From Acidobacteriota bacterium (GTDB taxonomy: Bacteria > Acidobacteriota > Terriglobia > Terriglobales > Acidobacteriaceae): a stretch of DNA of 37,161 nucleotides. The stretch is taken from assembly GCA_021828835.1 (NCBI GenBank), contig JAJZCY010000005.1, positions 1 to 37,161 of the forward strand, given 5' to 3'. The notes beneath the pieces were generated by a model, which ran no database searches, was not told where the DNA came from, and saw nothing but the letters and a program-made list of their open reading frames with translations. The first letter of the stretch is position 1; each line of letters opens with the position of its first letter. Shown here in pieces: positions 1-9,254 of this stretch. The position numbers were made by a program, and so were the translations under genes.

Positions 1-401
1 TCGGGCCTGGCGTGGGGCAGTGCTGCTACGCGGTGGGCGAGGAGGTTGTCGCCGAGTTCACCTCCCAGTTTGCCTACGCCCCAGACCTCTTTCGCGAGGT
101 CTTCGACAGCGACCCTATCAAGACAAAATACCCCATGCTGTTCCTGACGCAGCGCGCCCCGGGCCACTCGCCGATCGGACCGCAGATCCATCTGGACCTG
201 GTGGAGGCGAACCGGCGGCAGCTCCTGGATGTGGGGCTGAAGCCGGGTGCGATCAAGATCATCGGCGGCTGCACGAGCTGTCACCGGGAGCTGTTCTATT
301 CGCACCGCGCCTCGCGTGGACACGCCGGGCGGATGATGGCGGTGGTGGGCATCAGGGCCGCCGATTCCCGTGGCAGCGGCTCGGCCCGTTCCCGGAAGTG
401 A
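1..401 (+). CDS. Polyphenol oxidase/purine nucleoside phosphorylase, YfiH/PgeF (laccase-domain) family, 5'-truncated
   Basis: Frame open from the window edge; GVGQCCYAVGEEVV and C-terminal GCTSCHRELFYSHRASRGHAGRMMAVVGI resemble the YfiH/Cu-oxidase_4 core motifs. Confidence 0.85.
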   Translation, partial: GPGVGQCCYAVGEEVVAEFTSQFAYAPDLFREVFDSDPIKTKYPMLFLTQRAPGHSPIGPQIHLDLVEANRRQLLDVGLKPGAIKIIGGCTSCHRELFYSHRASRGHAGRMMAVVGIRAADSRGSGSARSRK

Positions 402-432
402 GGGCCGCCCGGTGCGGAAGAATACGATTTTT

Positions 433-533
433 TTCACAAGTGTTTGAAAACAAACGAAAAGCCTGAAGGCAAATTCGTAAGTGTGAGAAACAAAGGGGTT
501 ATCTCTACTCCTTTCGCAAGTGTGGAAATGATT
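433..533. repeat. Three imperfect copies of TTC(A/G)(C/T)AAGTGT(N)(N)GAAA spaced ~40 bp
   Basis: ttcacaagtgtttgaaaac (433), ttcgtaagtgtgagaaac (474), ttcgcaagtgtggaaatg (513), read directly. Confidence 0.6.
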
Positions 534-550
534 GAACTTAGGTACAGAAA

Positions 551-583
551 AGAGAAAGGCCCGGCTCAGCCGGGCCTTTCTCT
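551..583 (-). terminator. Rho-independent terminator of the HU gene, probably bidirectional
   Basis: Perfect 15-bp stem agagaaaggcccggc/gccgggcctttctct with loop tca; U-rich flank on the minus strand (TTTCTCTTTTCT). Confidence 0.85.
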
Positions 584-619
584 TCAGAGTAGCCTACGTG
601 CGGATAATAACCGGCAAGC

Positions 620-922
620 TCACTCGCCGGATGCGCCTTCCGCTTCCTCAGGGTTGACCAAATCGCGCAGTTCCTTGGAGGGCTTGAAGTAGGGAACCTT
701 CTTGGCGGGAACTTCGACGCGGTCGCCGGTTTTGGGATTGCGGCCGATGCGGGGATTGCGCTGGCGGATGCGGAATGAGCCGAAGCCGCGAATCTCGATC
801 TTGTCGCCCTTCTGGAGAGCTCCGATGACGGAGCCAAAGATGGTTTCCACGATCACTTCGCCGTCACGGCGGGTGAGGTCGCCCAGGGCGGTCACCTTCT
901 CCACCAGATCTGCTTTTGTCAT
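620..922 (-). CDS. HU/IHF-family DNA-binding protein
   Basis: MTKADLVEKV...GDKIEIRGFGSFRIRQRNPRIGRNPKTGDRVEVPAKKVPYFKPSKELRDLV is a canonical HU sequence; SD ggagg upstream. Confidence 0.97.
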   Translation of the reverse strand: MTKADLVEKVTALGDLTRRDGEVIVETIFGSVIGALQKGDKIEIRGFGSFRIRQRNPRIGRNPKTGDRVEVPAKKVPYFKPSKELRDLVNPEEAEGASGE

Positions 923-1134
923 GGTTGGTTCTCCTCCGCAAACAGCATATTGGGATTCTGAAGGCTCAGACTCGAAAAAGCAAGTCTGCCGGAAAAATAG
1001 CCCTTCAGGAATCAGCGAGTTGGCGGAGGTTGCAGGCCGGATGATTGGATGCCCGGGCAGGGCGCGCGGTGGGTTATGATGGGCAAAAGCCCCGCGAAAA
1101 TCCGGCAGGTTCGGGCTCGCGGAGACTTGCGTGC

Positions 1135-1896
1135 ATGCCTTATCCGAACTACAGCATCGTGATTCCGGCCTACAACGAGAGCGGCCGCATTCCAGCCACG
1201 CTGGAAGCGGTGGTGCGCTGCATCCGGCAGAAGAACTGGTTTGCCGAGGTGATCGTTGTGAATGACGGATCGCGGGACCGCACCGCGCAGGTGGTGAAGG
1301 AGTTTGCCGCGTGGGCGCCGGAGGTTCGGATGGTGGAGAATCCCGGCAACCGCGGCAAAGGCTACAGCGTGCGCAACGGGTTGCTGCACGCGCTGGGCGA
1401 GGTGGTCATGTTCACCGATGCCGATCTGTCGGCGCCCATCGAAGAGGCGCAGGGGCTGTTCGACGCGATCGCCGAGGGAGCGGACATCGCCATCGGTTCG
1501 CGCTGGCTGGAGAGGAACCGGCAGACCATCCGGCAGCCGCTCTATCGGCAGGTGTTCGGACGCATGTTCAACGGCATGACGCGGGCGGTGATGGGACTGC
1601 CGTTTGCGGATACGCAATGCGGTTTCAAGGCGTTTACGCGGGCGGCGGCGCAGACGGTGTTCCAGTTGCAGACCATCGACCGCTGGGGGTTCGACCCGGA
1701 GATTTTGTTCATTGCGCTCAAGCGGGGCTACACGATCCGCGAGGTGCCGGTGAGCTGGGCGCACGATGAGCGTACCCGCATCAGCTATCTGAAGGACGGC
1801 ATGCGCATGCTGGAGGATCTGGCCCAGGTGCGCTGGAACGCACTGCTGGGGCGGTACGATCGCAAGATCGAGCACATCCACCGCGCGGCGGTTTAG
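1135..1896 (+). CDS. Glycosyltransferase family 2 (dolichyl-phosphate glucosyltransferase-like)
   Basis: YSIVIPAYNESGRIP, VNDGSRDRT, GKGYSVRNG, FTDADLSAPIEE, DTQCGFKAF motifs; start chosen at MPYPNYS. Confidence 0.92.
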   Translation: MPYPNYSIVIPAYNESGRIPATLEAVVRCIRQKNWFAEVIVVNDGSRDRTAQVVKEFAAWAPEVRMVENPGNRGKGYSVRNGLLHALGEVVMFTDADLSAPIEEAQGLFDAIAEGADIAIGSRWLERNRQTIRQPLYRQVFGRMFNGMTRAVMGLPFADTQCGFKAFTRAAAQTVFQLQTIDRWGFDPEILFIALKRGYTIREVPVSWAHDERTRISYLKDGMRMLEDLAQVRWNALLGRYDRKIEHIHRAAV

Positions 1897-2014
1897 AGCG
1901 GCTGAGGCGGGCAAATTCCCAGAACGAAACAAGCGGGCGGCGGGCTGCATTTTCGGCCTCCGCCGCGGGCGTGTGGTGGTAGGGTGGGGGCATTGGCCAG
2001 AGGTCCTGCAAGCT

Positions 2015-4024
2015 ATGTCCCGCGGCCTGCTTCGCTCTGTCTTTCGGTGGATTGCTGCCGGGCTGCTGGCGTGCGTCATGGAAGGCGCCGCCGCGCAGAG
2101 CTTTGACGCGACCATGTTGCGTCAGCCCACCGACTTAGGGATGAATTGGCTGCTGCGGGCCGGCGACGATCCTGCCTATGCAGCGCCAGGCCTGGATGAC
2201 TCGGCGTGGATGGTGGTCGATCCCTCCCGTTCCCTGAAGACCTATTTTCCCAACTCGCGCCCGGAGGTGGTCTGGTACCGGCTGCATGTGAAGGTTGCGC
2301 CCAGCGAGACGGGTCTGGGGCTGGCGGAGTTCAACCTGGGCAGCGCCTTTGAGGTTTACGTCAACGGGGAGCGGCTGATCGCGGCCGGCCAGGTTGCGCC
2401 TTATCGCCCCTCCACGTTCAATGCCCGTCTGCTGGGGCGGATTCCCGATGCGGCTGTTTCCAGCGGATCGCTGCTGATCGCGGTGCGGATGCACATCTCG
2501 CCGAACGACTGGGTGAACGCCTTTCCCGGCTATTACCCGTACAACCTGGCGATCGGGCAGGAGGCAGCGCTGCGCAATACGATCTGGCTGACCCTGATCG
2601 GCGAGTACGCCCTGACGTGGTTTGTCCGGCTCATCGGGCTGGGGCTGGCAATCATCTCGCTGGCCTTGTTCATGGCCCAGCGGGCTCATCGGGAATATCT
2701 CTGGATCTTTCTGGTGTTTGTGATTTCGGCGCTGCAAACGCCTTTGCAAATCTACCTGATGCGGCACACCCTGCCGGCGGGGTGGGTCTATGTGCAGGGG
2801 GGATTCGAGATTGCAACCTTGAGCTTTCAGGTGCTGGCGTTTCTGGCCTTTCTGCGCATGGCAGTGGCGCGCTGGATCAAGGTGTGGCTGCTGATCGCAG
2901 CGGCTGGAATCCTGCACTCGTCGCTGCAGACGGCGCAGGGAGCCGGGTCGGCCACCAGCCTGCTGGTGAGCGGTCTTCCGGAGATGAGCCTGATCGCGGG
3001 CGCGATTCCGGTGCTGCTGCTTTTGCACTGGCGTCGCGGCAATCGCGAGGCGGGCATCCTGCTGGTGCCGGCGGTGGTGTACAGCCTGACGATTTACCTG
3101 CGGTTGGGAGTGTTCCTGGTGAGCACGGTGCCGGCTGCGGCGCCGGCGGCGATGCGCTTTCAGAGTGCGGTGCTGACGCGGATGATGGGTCCGCTTGTCG
3201 TGGACGCGGGCAGCCTGGTGGGCTGCCTGTTTGTGCTTTCGCTGACTTTGATTATTGTGCTGCGGTCCACGCGCATCGCCCACCAGCAGGCGCGGATGGA
3301 GGCGGAGTTGGCGGCGGCGCGGGAGGTGCAGCACATTCTGCTGCCGGAGCGGGTGGAGTCGGTGCCGGGGTTTGTGATTGAAAGCGCGTACGAACCGGCG
3401 CGGGAGATCGGCGGAGACTTCTACCAAATCCTGCCCAACGGCAACGGCTCGCTGCTGTTGGTGATTGGCGATGTGGAGGGCAAAGGCCTGCCGGCGGCGA
3501 TGCTGGTCAGCGTACTGGTGGGAGCCATTCGCGGCGTGGCGGAGTACACCTCGGATCCGGCGGAACTGCTGGCGAACCTGAACCAGCGGCTGGTGGGCCG
3601 GGCGGGCGGCAACCTGGCCACCGCGCTGGCCGCACGCATCGCGGCGAATGGGACGGTGGAGGTGGCGAACGCAGGCCACCTGGCACCCTATCTGGATGGG
3701 CATGAAGTGGAGATCGCCGGAGCGCTGCCGCTGGGAGCCAGGGCGGGCACGCAGTACGAGATCGCGCGATTCGAGCTGGCGCGAGGCAGCCGGATGACCT
3801 TCTTCAGCGATGGAGTGGTGGAGGCGCGTAACGCCCATGGCGAGCTGTTCGGGTTTGAGCGCTGCTGCCGTCTCTCCGCCGAGCCGGTGGCTCGCATCGT
3901 GGAGACGGCCAAGGGCTTCGGGCAGCATGACGACATCACCGCCATTGCCATCACGCGGCGCGCGGACGACGAGGCGCAGGCGTGGGAGAGCGCGGCGCCG
4001 GCTCTGCACGCGCTGCCGACTTGA
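2015..4024 (+). CDS. Membrane sensor PP2C/SpoIIE (RsbU-type) serine phosphatase, copy 1
   Basis: Signal peptide; Gal-binding/GH2-like N-terminus (VVWYRLHVKV...FEVYVNGERL); several TM helices; AAREVQHILLPE, EIGGDFYQ, IGDVEGKGLPAAML, HDDITAIAI. Confidence 0.9.
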   Translation: MSRGLLRSVFRWIAAGLLACVMEGAAAQSFDATMLRQPTDLGMNWLLRAGDDPAYAAPGLDDSAWMVVDPSRSLKTYFPNSRPEVVWYRLHVKVAPSETGLGLAEFNLGSAFEVYVNGERLIAAGQVAPYRPSTFNARLLGRIPDAAVSSGSLLIAVRMHISPNDWVNAFPGYYPYNLAIGQEAALRNTIWLTLIGEYALTWFVRLIGLGLAIISLALFMAQRAHREYLWIFLVFVISALQTPLQIYLMRHTLPAGWVYVQGGFEIATLSFQVLAFLAFLRMAVARWIKVWLLIAAAGILHSSLQTAQGAGSATSLLVSGLPEMSLIAGAIPVLLLLHWRRGNREAGILLVPAVVYSLTIYLRLGVFLVSTVPAAAPAAMRFQSAVLTRMMGPLVVDAGSLVGCLFVLSLTLIIVLRSTRIAHQQARMEAELAAAREVQHILLPERVESVPGFVIESAYEPAREIGGDFYQILPNGNGSLLLVIGDVEGKGLPAAMLVSVLVGAIRGVAEYTSDPAELLANLNQRLVGRAGGNLATALAARIAANGTVEVANAGHLAPYLDGHEVEIAGALPLGARAGTQYEIARFELARGSRMTFFSDGVVEARNAHGELFGFERCCRLSAEPVARIVETAKGFGQHDDITAIAITRRADDEAQAWESAAPALHALPT

Positions 4025-4162
4025 GGCGGAGCGGTCCTCCGCTGCATTCCGCTGGGGTTCAATGTCCAAACGCCGCGGGGTGGATCGGCAGCCGCCTGAA
4101 AAAGGGATCGCCATCGCGGGGCCGGCGTGCTAGCGTGGAGGGGCCTGTTTGGGGGTCAAAAG

Positions 4163-6193
4163 ATGCAATCTGGCACCGGAAGGCGCCCGCGCCGGCGGAC
4201 GCTGTTTGTCCTTGTGGCTGTCCTGGCCGGCGTTGGCTGCGCTTTCGTGGGCAGCGCGCAAGGGCAGAGCTTCGATGCCACCCAGATAAGCGCGCCGGCT
4301 GTTCTGGGCGCGAAGTGGCTGGTACAGGCGGGCGACGATCCGGCGTTTGCGCAACCCGGATACGACGATTCGCACTGGCTGCTGGTGGATCCTTATCAAT
4401 CGCTGAAGACCTATTTCCCGGGCGCGCCTCCGCGGGTTGTCTGGTACCGGCTCCACGTCAAGGTCTCGCCTGACAGCACCGGGCTGGCTCTGGAGGAATG
4501 GAGCCTGAGCAGCGCGTTTGAGATTTATGTGAACGGCGAAAAGCTCATCGCGTCGGGCAGCGTGGCACCCTATCGGGCTTCGACGTTCAGCGCGCACCTG
4601 CTGGCGAGGATTCCCGATGCGGTCATCCGGACCGGTGCGCTCACCGTCGCGATGCGGGTTTCTATCTCTTCGAACGATTGGGTGAGCCCGTTTCCCGGCT
4701 ATTATCCGGGCAACCTGATGATCGGGCCGGCGCAGCCCTTGCACGACAGCATGTGGCTGAGCGTGATCGGCCAGAATGCGGTGGAATGGTTTTCCGAATT
4801 GAGCGGGCTGGGGCTGGCGGCGATCGCGCTGGCGTTGTACCTGGTGCAGCGGGAGTACCGCGAGTACCTGTGGATTGTGCTGGGATTTGCCTGCCAGGCG
4901 GCGACCGCTCCGCAGGCGATTTATCAGTTGTTTCACAACCTGCCGGTGGGGTGGCTGTATCTGCGCGGGTGTCTTCTCAGCGGGGCGCTGATTTTTCAGG
5001 TGCTGATGTATCTTGCCTTCCTGCAGCTTCCGGTGAGGCGATGGCTGCAGATTTTCATGGCTCTGGCGGCGGCGGGGATTCTCTGGAATGAGGTGCAGAC
5101 GGCCACCGGCACGGGGTCTCCGCTGAGCGTGCTGGCGAGCGCCACGCCGGAGATGGCGCTGATGGCCAGCGTGATTCCCGCTCTGCTCATTGTGCATTGG
5201 CGGCGTGGCAATCGCGAAGCGGGCATCTTGCTGGTGCCGGCGCTGGCGGGCAGTCTGTTCCTCTATGCCGATCTGGCAACGTTCCTGATCTCGCTGGTAC
5301 CCGGGCTGGCAGCGGCTTCGGTGCGGATCGGCGACACGCTGTTCAATCTGGAGATGGGGCCGTTCAGGGTGAACCTGCAGTACCTGAGCGGGTGCCTGTC
5401 CGTGCTTGCGCTGGGCATCATCCTGGTGCGGCGGTCGACGCGGATTGCGCAGCAGCAGGCGCAGATCGACGCGGAGCTGGCGGCGGCGAGGGAGGTGCAG
5501 CAGATTCTGCTTCCCGAACGGACGGAGACGATGCCGGGGTTCGCGATTGAAAGTGCCTACGAGCCGGTGCGCGAGATCGGCGGGGATTTTTACCAGTTGA
5601 TGCCGCAGCCGGATGGTTCGCTGTTGCTGGTGATCGGCGATGTGGAGGGCAAGGGCCTGCCAGCGGCGATGCTGGTCAGCGTGCTGGTGGGCGCGATTCG
5701 CGGCGTGGCGGAGTACACGTCCGATCCGGCGGAGCTGCTGGCGAACCTCAACCAGCGGCTGGTGGGCCGCGAGGGCGGCAGCCTGGCCACCGCGGTGGCC
5801 GCCCGCATCTCCCCCGATGGAGCCGTTGTGCTCGCCAATGCCGGGCATCTGGCGCCGTATCTCGACGGGCGCGAACTGGCGGTGGCGGGGGCGCTGCCGC
5901 TGGGAGCGAAGGCGGGCACGCAGTACGCGACGGAGCACTTTCATCTGGCCCGTGGCAGCCGCCTTTTATTTGTGAGCGATGGGGTGGTGGAGGCGCGCAA
6001 TGGACAGGGCGAGTTGCTTGGCTTCGAGCGCAGCCGCAGCCTCTCTGCGCAGCCGGTGGTGCGGATCGTGGAAGCGGCCAAGAGCTTCGGGCAGAACGAC
6101 GACATCACTGCGATTGCGATTACGCGGTGCGGCGCGGCGGAGGCATCCGCATGGGAGTCCGCTACGCCGGTGCTGGATCCGCTGCTGTCGTAG
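4163..6193 (+). CDS. Membrane sensor PP2C/SpoIIE (RsbU-type) serine phosphatase, copy 2
   Basis: Same architecture as copy 1; AAREVQQILLPE, EIGGDFYQ, IGDVEGKGLPAAML, NDDITAIAI. Confidence 0.9.
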   Translation: MQSGTGRRPRRRTLFVLVAVLAGVGCAFVGSAQGQSFDATQISAPAVLGAKWLVQAGDDPAFAQPGYDDSHWLLVDPYQSLKTYFPGAPPRVVWYRLHVKVSPDSTGLALEEWSLSSAFEIYVNGEKLIASGSVAPYRASTFSAHLLARIPDAVIRTGALTVAMRVSISSNDWVSPFPGYYPGNLMIGPAQPLHDSMWLSVIGQNAVEWFSELSGLGLAAIALALYLVQREYREYLWIVLGFACQAATAPQAIYQLFHNLPVGWLYLRGCLLSGALIFQVLMYLAFLQLPVRRWLQIFMALAAAGILWNEVQTATGTGSPLSVLASATPEMALMASVIPALLIVHWRRGNREAGILLVPALAGSLFLYADLATFLISLVPGLAAASVRIGDTLFNLEMGPFRVNLQYLSGCLSVLALGIILVRRSTRIAQQQAQIDAELAAAREVQQILLPERTETMPGFAIESAYEPVREIGGDFYQLMPQPDGSLLLVIGDVEGKGLPAAMLVSVLVGAIRGVAEYTSDPAELLANLNQRLVGREGGSLATAVAARISPDGAVVLANAGHLAPYLDGRELAVAGALPLGAKAGTQYATEHFHLARGSRLLFVSDGVVEARNGQGELLGFERSRSLSAQPVVRIVEAAKSFGQNDDITAIAITRCGAAEASAWESATPVLDPLLS

Positions 6194-6277
6194 GCAAGGT
6201 GGCTTTGTCTGGGAATCCCAGATCTCTCCATCGGGTTCCATCGGCTTCGCGGACTGGCTCCGGCCTACACTGACTGC

Positions 6278-6820
6278 ATGCGGCTGTTTGTGGGAATCGC
6301 ACTGGAAGAGAAGATGGCGGCGCAACTGGAGCGTGCCTGCGCGCGGCTGCGGGCGCATGGCGACGGGCTGCGCTGGTCGGCGCCGGAGTCGTGGCACATC
6401 ACGCTGCAATTTCTGGGCGAGGCGAACGAGGAGCAGTTTGGGTGTCTGCTGGCACGGCTGGCGGAGGTGCGCGCGGCGGTGGTCCCGGTGCGCCTGGGTG
6501 AACTGGGCATCTTCGAGCGGCCGGGCGTGCTGCTGGTGAAGGTGGAGGCGACGGCTGAGCTTGTGGAGCTTCAGCGGAGGGTGGTGGAGGCGACCGGCAA
6601 GTGTGGGTTTCTGCCGGAGGATCGGCCTTATCAGCCGCACATCACGCTGGCGCGGGCCAAGGGTGAGGGCGGGCGGCGGCATCTGAAGGCGCTGAAGGCG
6701 CGGGCGGCCGAGCAGCCGGAGTTCGCGGCGTTCACCGCGAACGAATTCCTGCTCTACCAGAGCCACCTCGGACCGGGAGGATCGCGGTACGAGGTGCGGG
6801 GAAGGATGGGGATGAAGTAG
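6278..6820 (+). CDS. thpR: RNA 2',3'-cyclic phosphodiesterase (2'-5' RNA ligase family)
   Basis: MRLFVGIALE; two HxT motifs (WHITLQFLGE, PHITLARAKG). Confidence 0.93.
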   Translation: MRLFVGIALEEKMAAQLERACARLRAHGDGLRWSAPESWHITLQFLGEANEEQFGCLLARLAEVRAAVVPVRLGELGIFERPGVLLVKVEATAELVELQRRVVEATGKCGFLPEDRPYQPHITLARAKGEGGRRHLKALKARAAEQPEFAAFTANEFLLYQSHLGPGGSRYEVRGRMGMK

Positions 6821-6844
6821 CGAGCCGGCTCCGGCATGGCTCGC
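6820..6844. terminator. Putative hairpin between convergent thpR and dapD
   Basis: gcgagcc (6820-6826) / ggctcgc (6838-6844), 7-bp stem with 11-nt loop; no U-tract. Confidence 0.4.
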
Positions 6845-6847
6845 AAG

Positions 6848-6870
6848 CTCGCTGACCTGCTGACTCGCTG
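6848..6870 (-). repeat. Intergenic CAGCGAGT-type repeat, site A
   Basis: Minus strand reads cagcgagtcagcaggtcagcgag. Confidence 0.5.
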
Positions 6871-6880
6871 GCACTCGCGC

Positions 6881-7738
6881 TCAGCGCAGCAGATCTTCCA
6901 GGGTGGTGCTGAGGTCGGTCTTCTCGTCGCGATACTTGACGATGACGGGAGCATAGAGGCTGAGGCCCCAGGCTTCACTCGCCGGATGGCCCTTGCCCTT
7001 GTTCACGGAGCGGGAGCCGGGAACCACGACGGCAGCTTCAGGAATGATGAGCGGCTGCTCGGGGGTGGCGCGCAGCACTTCGCCACGGACCAGGTCGTAG
7101 ACCGGCGTGCCGCGGGTGAGGATGGTTCCGGCGGCGAGGACCGCATTCCTGCGGACGATGGTTCCTTCATAGACGCCGCAGTTGCCGCCCACCAGGACGT
7201 CGTCTTCAATGACCACGGGGCTGGCGTTGACCGGCTCGAGGACTCCGCCGATCTGGGCCGCGGCGCTCAGGTGCACGTGCTTGCCGATCTGGGCGCAGGA
7301 GCCGACCAGGGCATGGGAATCGACCATGGTGCCTTCATCGACGTAGGCACCCACGTTCACGTACATGGGCGGCATGCAGACCACGCTGCGGGCCAGGTAG
7401 GCGCCGGCACGGACCGAGGAGCCGCCGGGGACGATGCGCACCGCGTCCGCGGCAGTGAAGTGGCGGGCGGGATAGGTGTGCTTGTCCACAAATGAGAGGC
7501 CGCCGGCGGGCAGTTCCTGGAGAGCGCCGAGGCGGAAGCCCAGCAGGATGCCGCGCTTGACCCAGGCGTTTACCCGCCAGCCGGTGGGTGCGGAGGCATC
7601 GGGCTCCGCGGCGCGCAGCGCACCGCTTTCGAGTTCGGTGCGGAGGCGGAGGAAGGCATCCATGGCGGCCTGGTCGCCGACCGCGGCCGGGCCCGCGGCA
7701 AAGTGCCGCTCGATCTGTTCGTGAAGTTGTTCGCTCAT
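6881..7738 (-). CDS. dapD: 2,3,4,5-tetrahydropyridine-2,6-dicarboxylate N-succinyltransferase
   Basis: Left-handed beta-helix repeats; [51 protein letters not shown]; start at MSEQLHEQ. Confidence 0.95.
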   Translation of the reverse strand: MSEQLHEQIERHFAAGPAAVGDQAAMDAFLRLRTELESGALRAAEPDASAPTGWRVNAWVKRGILLGFRLGALQELPAGGLSFVDKHTYPARHFTAADAVRIVPGGSSVRAGAYLARSVVCMPPMYVNVGAYVDEGTMVDSHALVGSCAQIGKHVHLSAAAQIGGVLEPVNASPVVIEDDVLVGGNCGVYEGTIVRRNAVLAAGTILTRGTPVYDLVRGEVLRATPEQPLIIPEAAVVVPGSRSVNKGKGHPASEAWGLSLYAPVIVKYRDEKTDLSTTLEDLLR

Positions 7739-7806
7739 TCCCTTCGAGTTTATCAACCTGGAAGGAGGCCAAAGCAGGGAGGAGGGGAAGTTGCGTGGCA
7801 AAGAAA

Positions 7807-7839
7807 AACGCGGTGCGAGCCATGGCTCTGCACCGCGTT
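7807..7839 (-). terminator. Strong rho-independent terminator downstream of the 7871-8227 gene
   Basis: aacgcggtgc/gcaccgcgtt 10-bp stem with nested agcc/ggct; minus strand followed by TTTTTCTTT. Confidence 0.8.
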
Positions 7840-7870
7840 CACGTTGGGGGAGGGCCAACGGAAAACTTAA

Positions 7871-8227
7871 TCAGGCGGCATTCAGCGGCGGACGGCCGGG
7901 CTGGTGGGGCGTCCGGGGGTGGTGGCCGCGCAGCGCGATGGGCTGCAGGCGGAACGAATTGGGGCCGGCCGGGATCATGGCCAGGGGCACCGGGGAATCG
8001 CCGACCTTGCCGTTAAAGTTCTTGAGCTTGAGCCAGGCGCAGAGCCGGGGGTCGCGAATCTCCGGCTGTCCATTCCAGAATTCCGGCTGAAGTCCGCACT
8101 GGATGCGGAGATGATCGAGCTCCAGCTCGATGACGGAGGCTTCTTTGGAGAAATAGCGCTTTGCGTTGGATGCGCCGACTTCCAGGCCGAGGACCTCACG
8201 GCCCTTGTTGTGGGTTTTGACAACCAT
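7871..8227 (-). CDS. Hypothetical protein (~118 aa)
   Basis: [54 protein letters not shown]...; terminator immediately downstream; no family recognised. Confidence 0.6.
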   Translation of the reverse strand: MVVKTHNKGREVLGLEVGASNAKRYFSKEASVIELELDHLRIQCGLQPEFWNGQPEIRDPRLCAWLKLKNFNGKVGDSPVPLAMIPAGPNSFRLQPIALRGHHPRTPHQPGRPPLNAA

Positions 8228-8586
8228 GCTTTCCTGCCGGTCGAAGATACCGGCCTTCCGATCGATGTGGGATGTGGGTAGTGTAAGGAGTTGGTTCACG
8301 GGGGGCCGCCAGTCTGTGGAGCAAATCCACCATTTGGTTCGTTTTTGGAAAACAATTCTCCGCGCTCCCAAAGGGGGAGCTGTGGAGTTCACTCTCTTTC
8401 GGCTACGCAGATCGTGCGGAAATTACCGTCGGGGTAAATGGTGCGGAGCACTACTGTGAAATTGTTCGCCACTCCCTACGATGGCTGGGGGCGAGGGAAG
8501 GTTATCCCGCATTGAAAAAGATTTGCAGGTTTTTTCCACAGGGCCTGCGTGGGACGGCAAAATCGCGCTCTTTCTATACTCGAACT

Positions 8587-9228
8587 ATGGCGAAATCCCC
8601 GGTATGCGGCTGGAAGCTGGAGCGTGCAGCGCGCGCTCTGGGTTTTTTGCGCATTGCCGGACTGGACGAAGTGGGCCGGGGCCCGATGTTTGGGCCGGTG
8701 GTGGCGGCGGCGGTGATTCTGCCGCTCGGCATCCGGCTGCCGGGGCTCACGGATTCGAAGCAGTTGAGCGAAAAGCTGCGCAACGAATTCGAGGCGGAGA
8801 TCAAGGCCAGCGCCATCGCGTGGTCGGTTGCCGCCATTGATGTAGAGACGATTGATCGCATCAACATTCGCCAGGCATCTCTGCTGGCCATGCGCACGGC
8901 CGTGGAGCGGCTGGCGCTGAGCCCGGACTACCTGCTGATCGATGGGTCCGACACCATCGACTGGCCTTGTCCGCAGCAGTCGGTGGTGCAGGGCGACGCA
9001 ACCAGCAAGTCGATTGCGGCGGCGAGCGTGCTGGCCAAGGTGCACCGCGACCGTCTGCTGGTGGAACTGGATGCGGTGTATCCGGGCTACGGGCTGGCGC
9101 GGCACAAGGGCTACTGCTCGCAGGAGCACCTGGAGGCGCTGGCGCGGCTGGGTCCGACGCCGCTGCACCGCAAGAGCTTTGCGCCGGTGGCGCAGACGGT
9201 GCTGCAGTTCGACGAGGCAGCGAGTTAG
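8587..9228 (+). CDS. rnhB: Ribonuclease HII
   Basis: IAGLDEVGRGPMFGPVVAAAV, LTDSKQLSEKLR, IDGSD, GDATSKSIAAASVLAKVHRD, HKGYCSQEHLEAL. Confidence 0.96.
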   Translation: MAKSPVCGWKLERAARALGFLRIAGLDEVGRGPMFGPVVAAAVILPLGIRLPGLTDSKQLSEKLRNEFEAEIKASAIAWSVAAIDVETIDRINIRQASLLAMRTAVERLALSPDYLLIDGSDTIDWPCPQQSVVQGDATSKSIAAASVLAKVHRDRLLVELDAVYPGYGLARHKGYCSQEHLEALARLGPTPLHRKSFAPVAQTVLQFDEAAS

Positions 9229-9238
9229 CGAGTTCTGA
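9218..9238 (+). repeat. CAGCGAGT-type repeat, site B, overlapping the rnhB stop
   Basis: cagcgagttagcgagttctga. Confidence 0.4.
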
Positions 9239-9254
9239 GCTGGCGGTTTGCTGC

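Noticed and set aside
433-533. Considered a mini-CRISPR array
   Set aside because: Only three imperfect ~18-bp repeats with ~22-bp gaps and no cas genes; not CRISPR.
444-692. 82-aa plus-strand ORF across the repeat pocket and HU terminator
   Set aside because: Overlaps the HU gene antisense and reads through a perfect terminator hairpin; no coding signature.
1012-2115. 367-aa minus-strand ORF opposite the GT2 gene
   Set aside because: Antisense shadow with R/H/P-rich composition.
2135-5944. Very long minus-strand ORFs (659 and 604 aa) opposite the SpoIIE genes
   Set aside because: Antisense shadow ORFs from high GC; Arg/Gln/His-rich low-quality sequences. The plus-strand frames carry clear domains.
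6396-6416. TGGCAC...TGC resembling a sigma-54 promoter inside thpR
   Set aside because: GG-GC spacing does not fit and it lies inside coding sequence.
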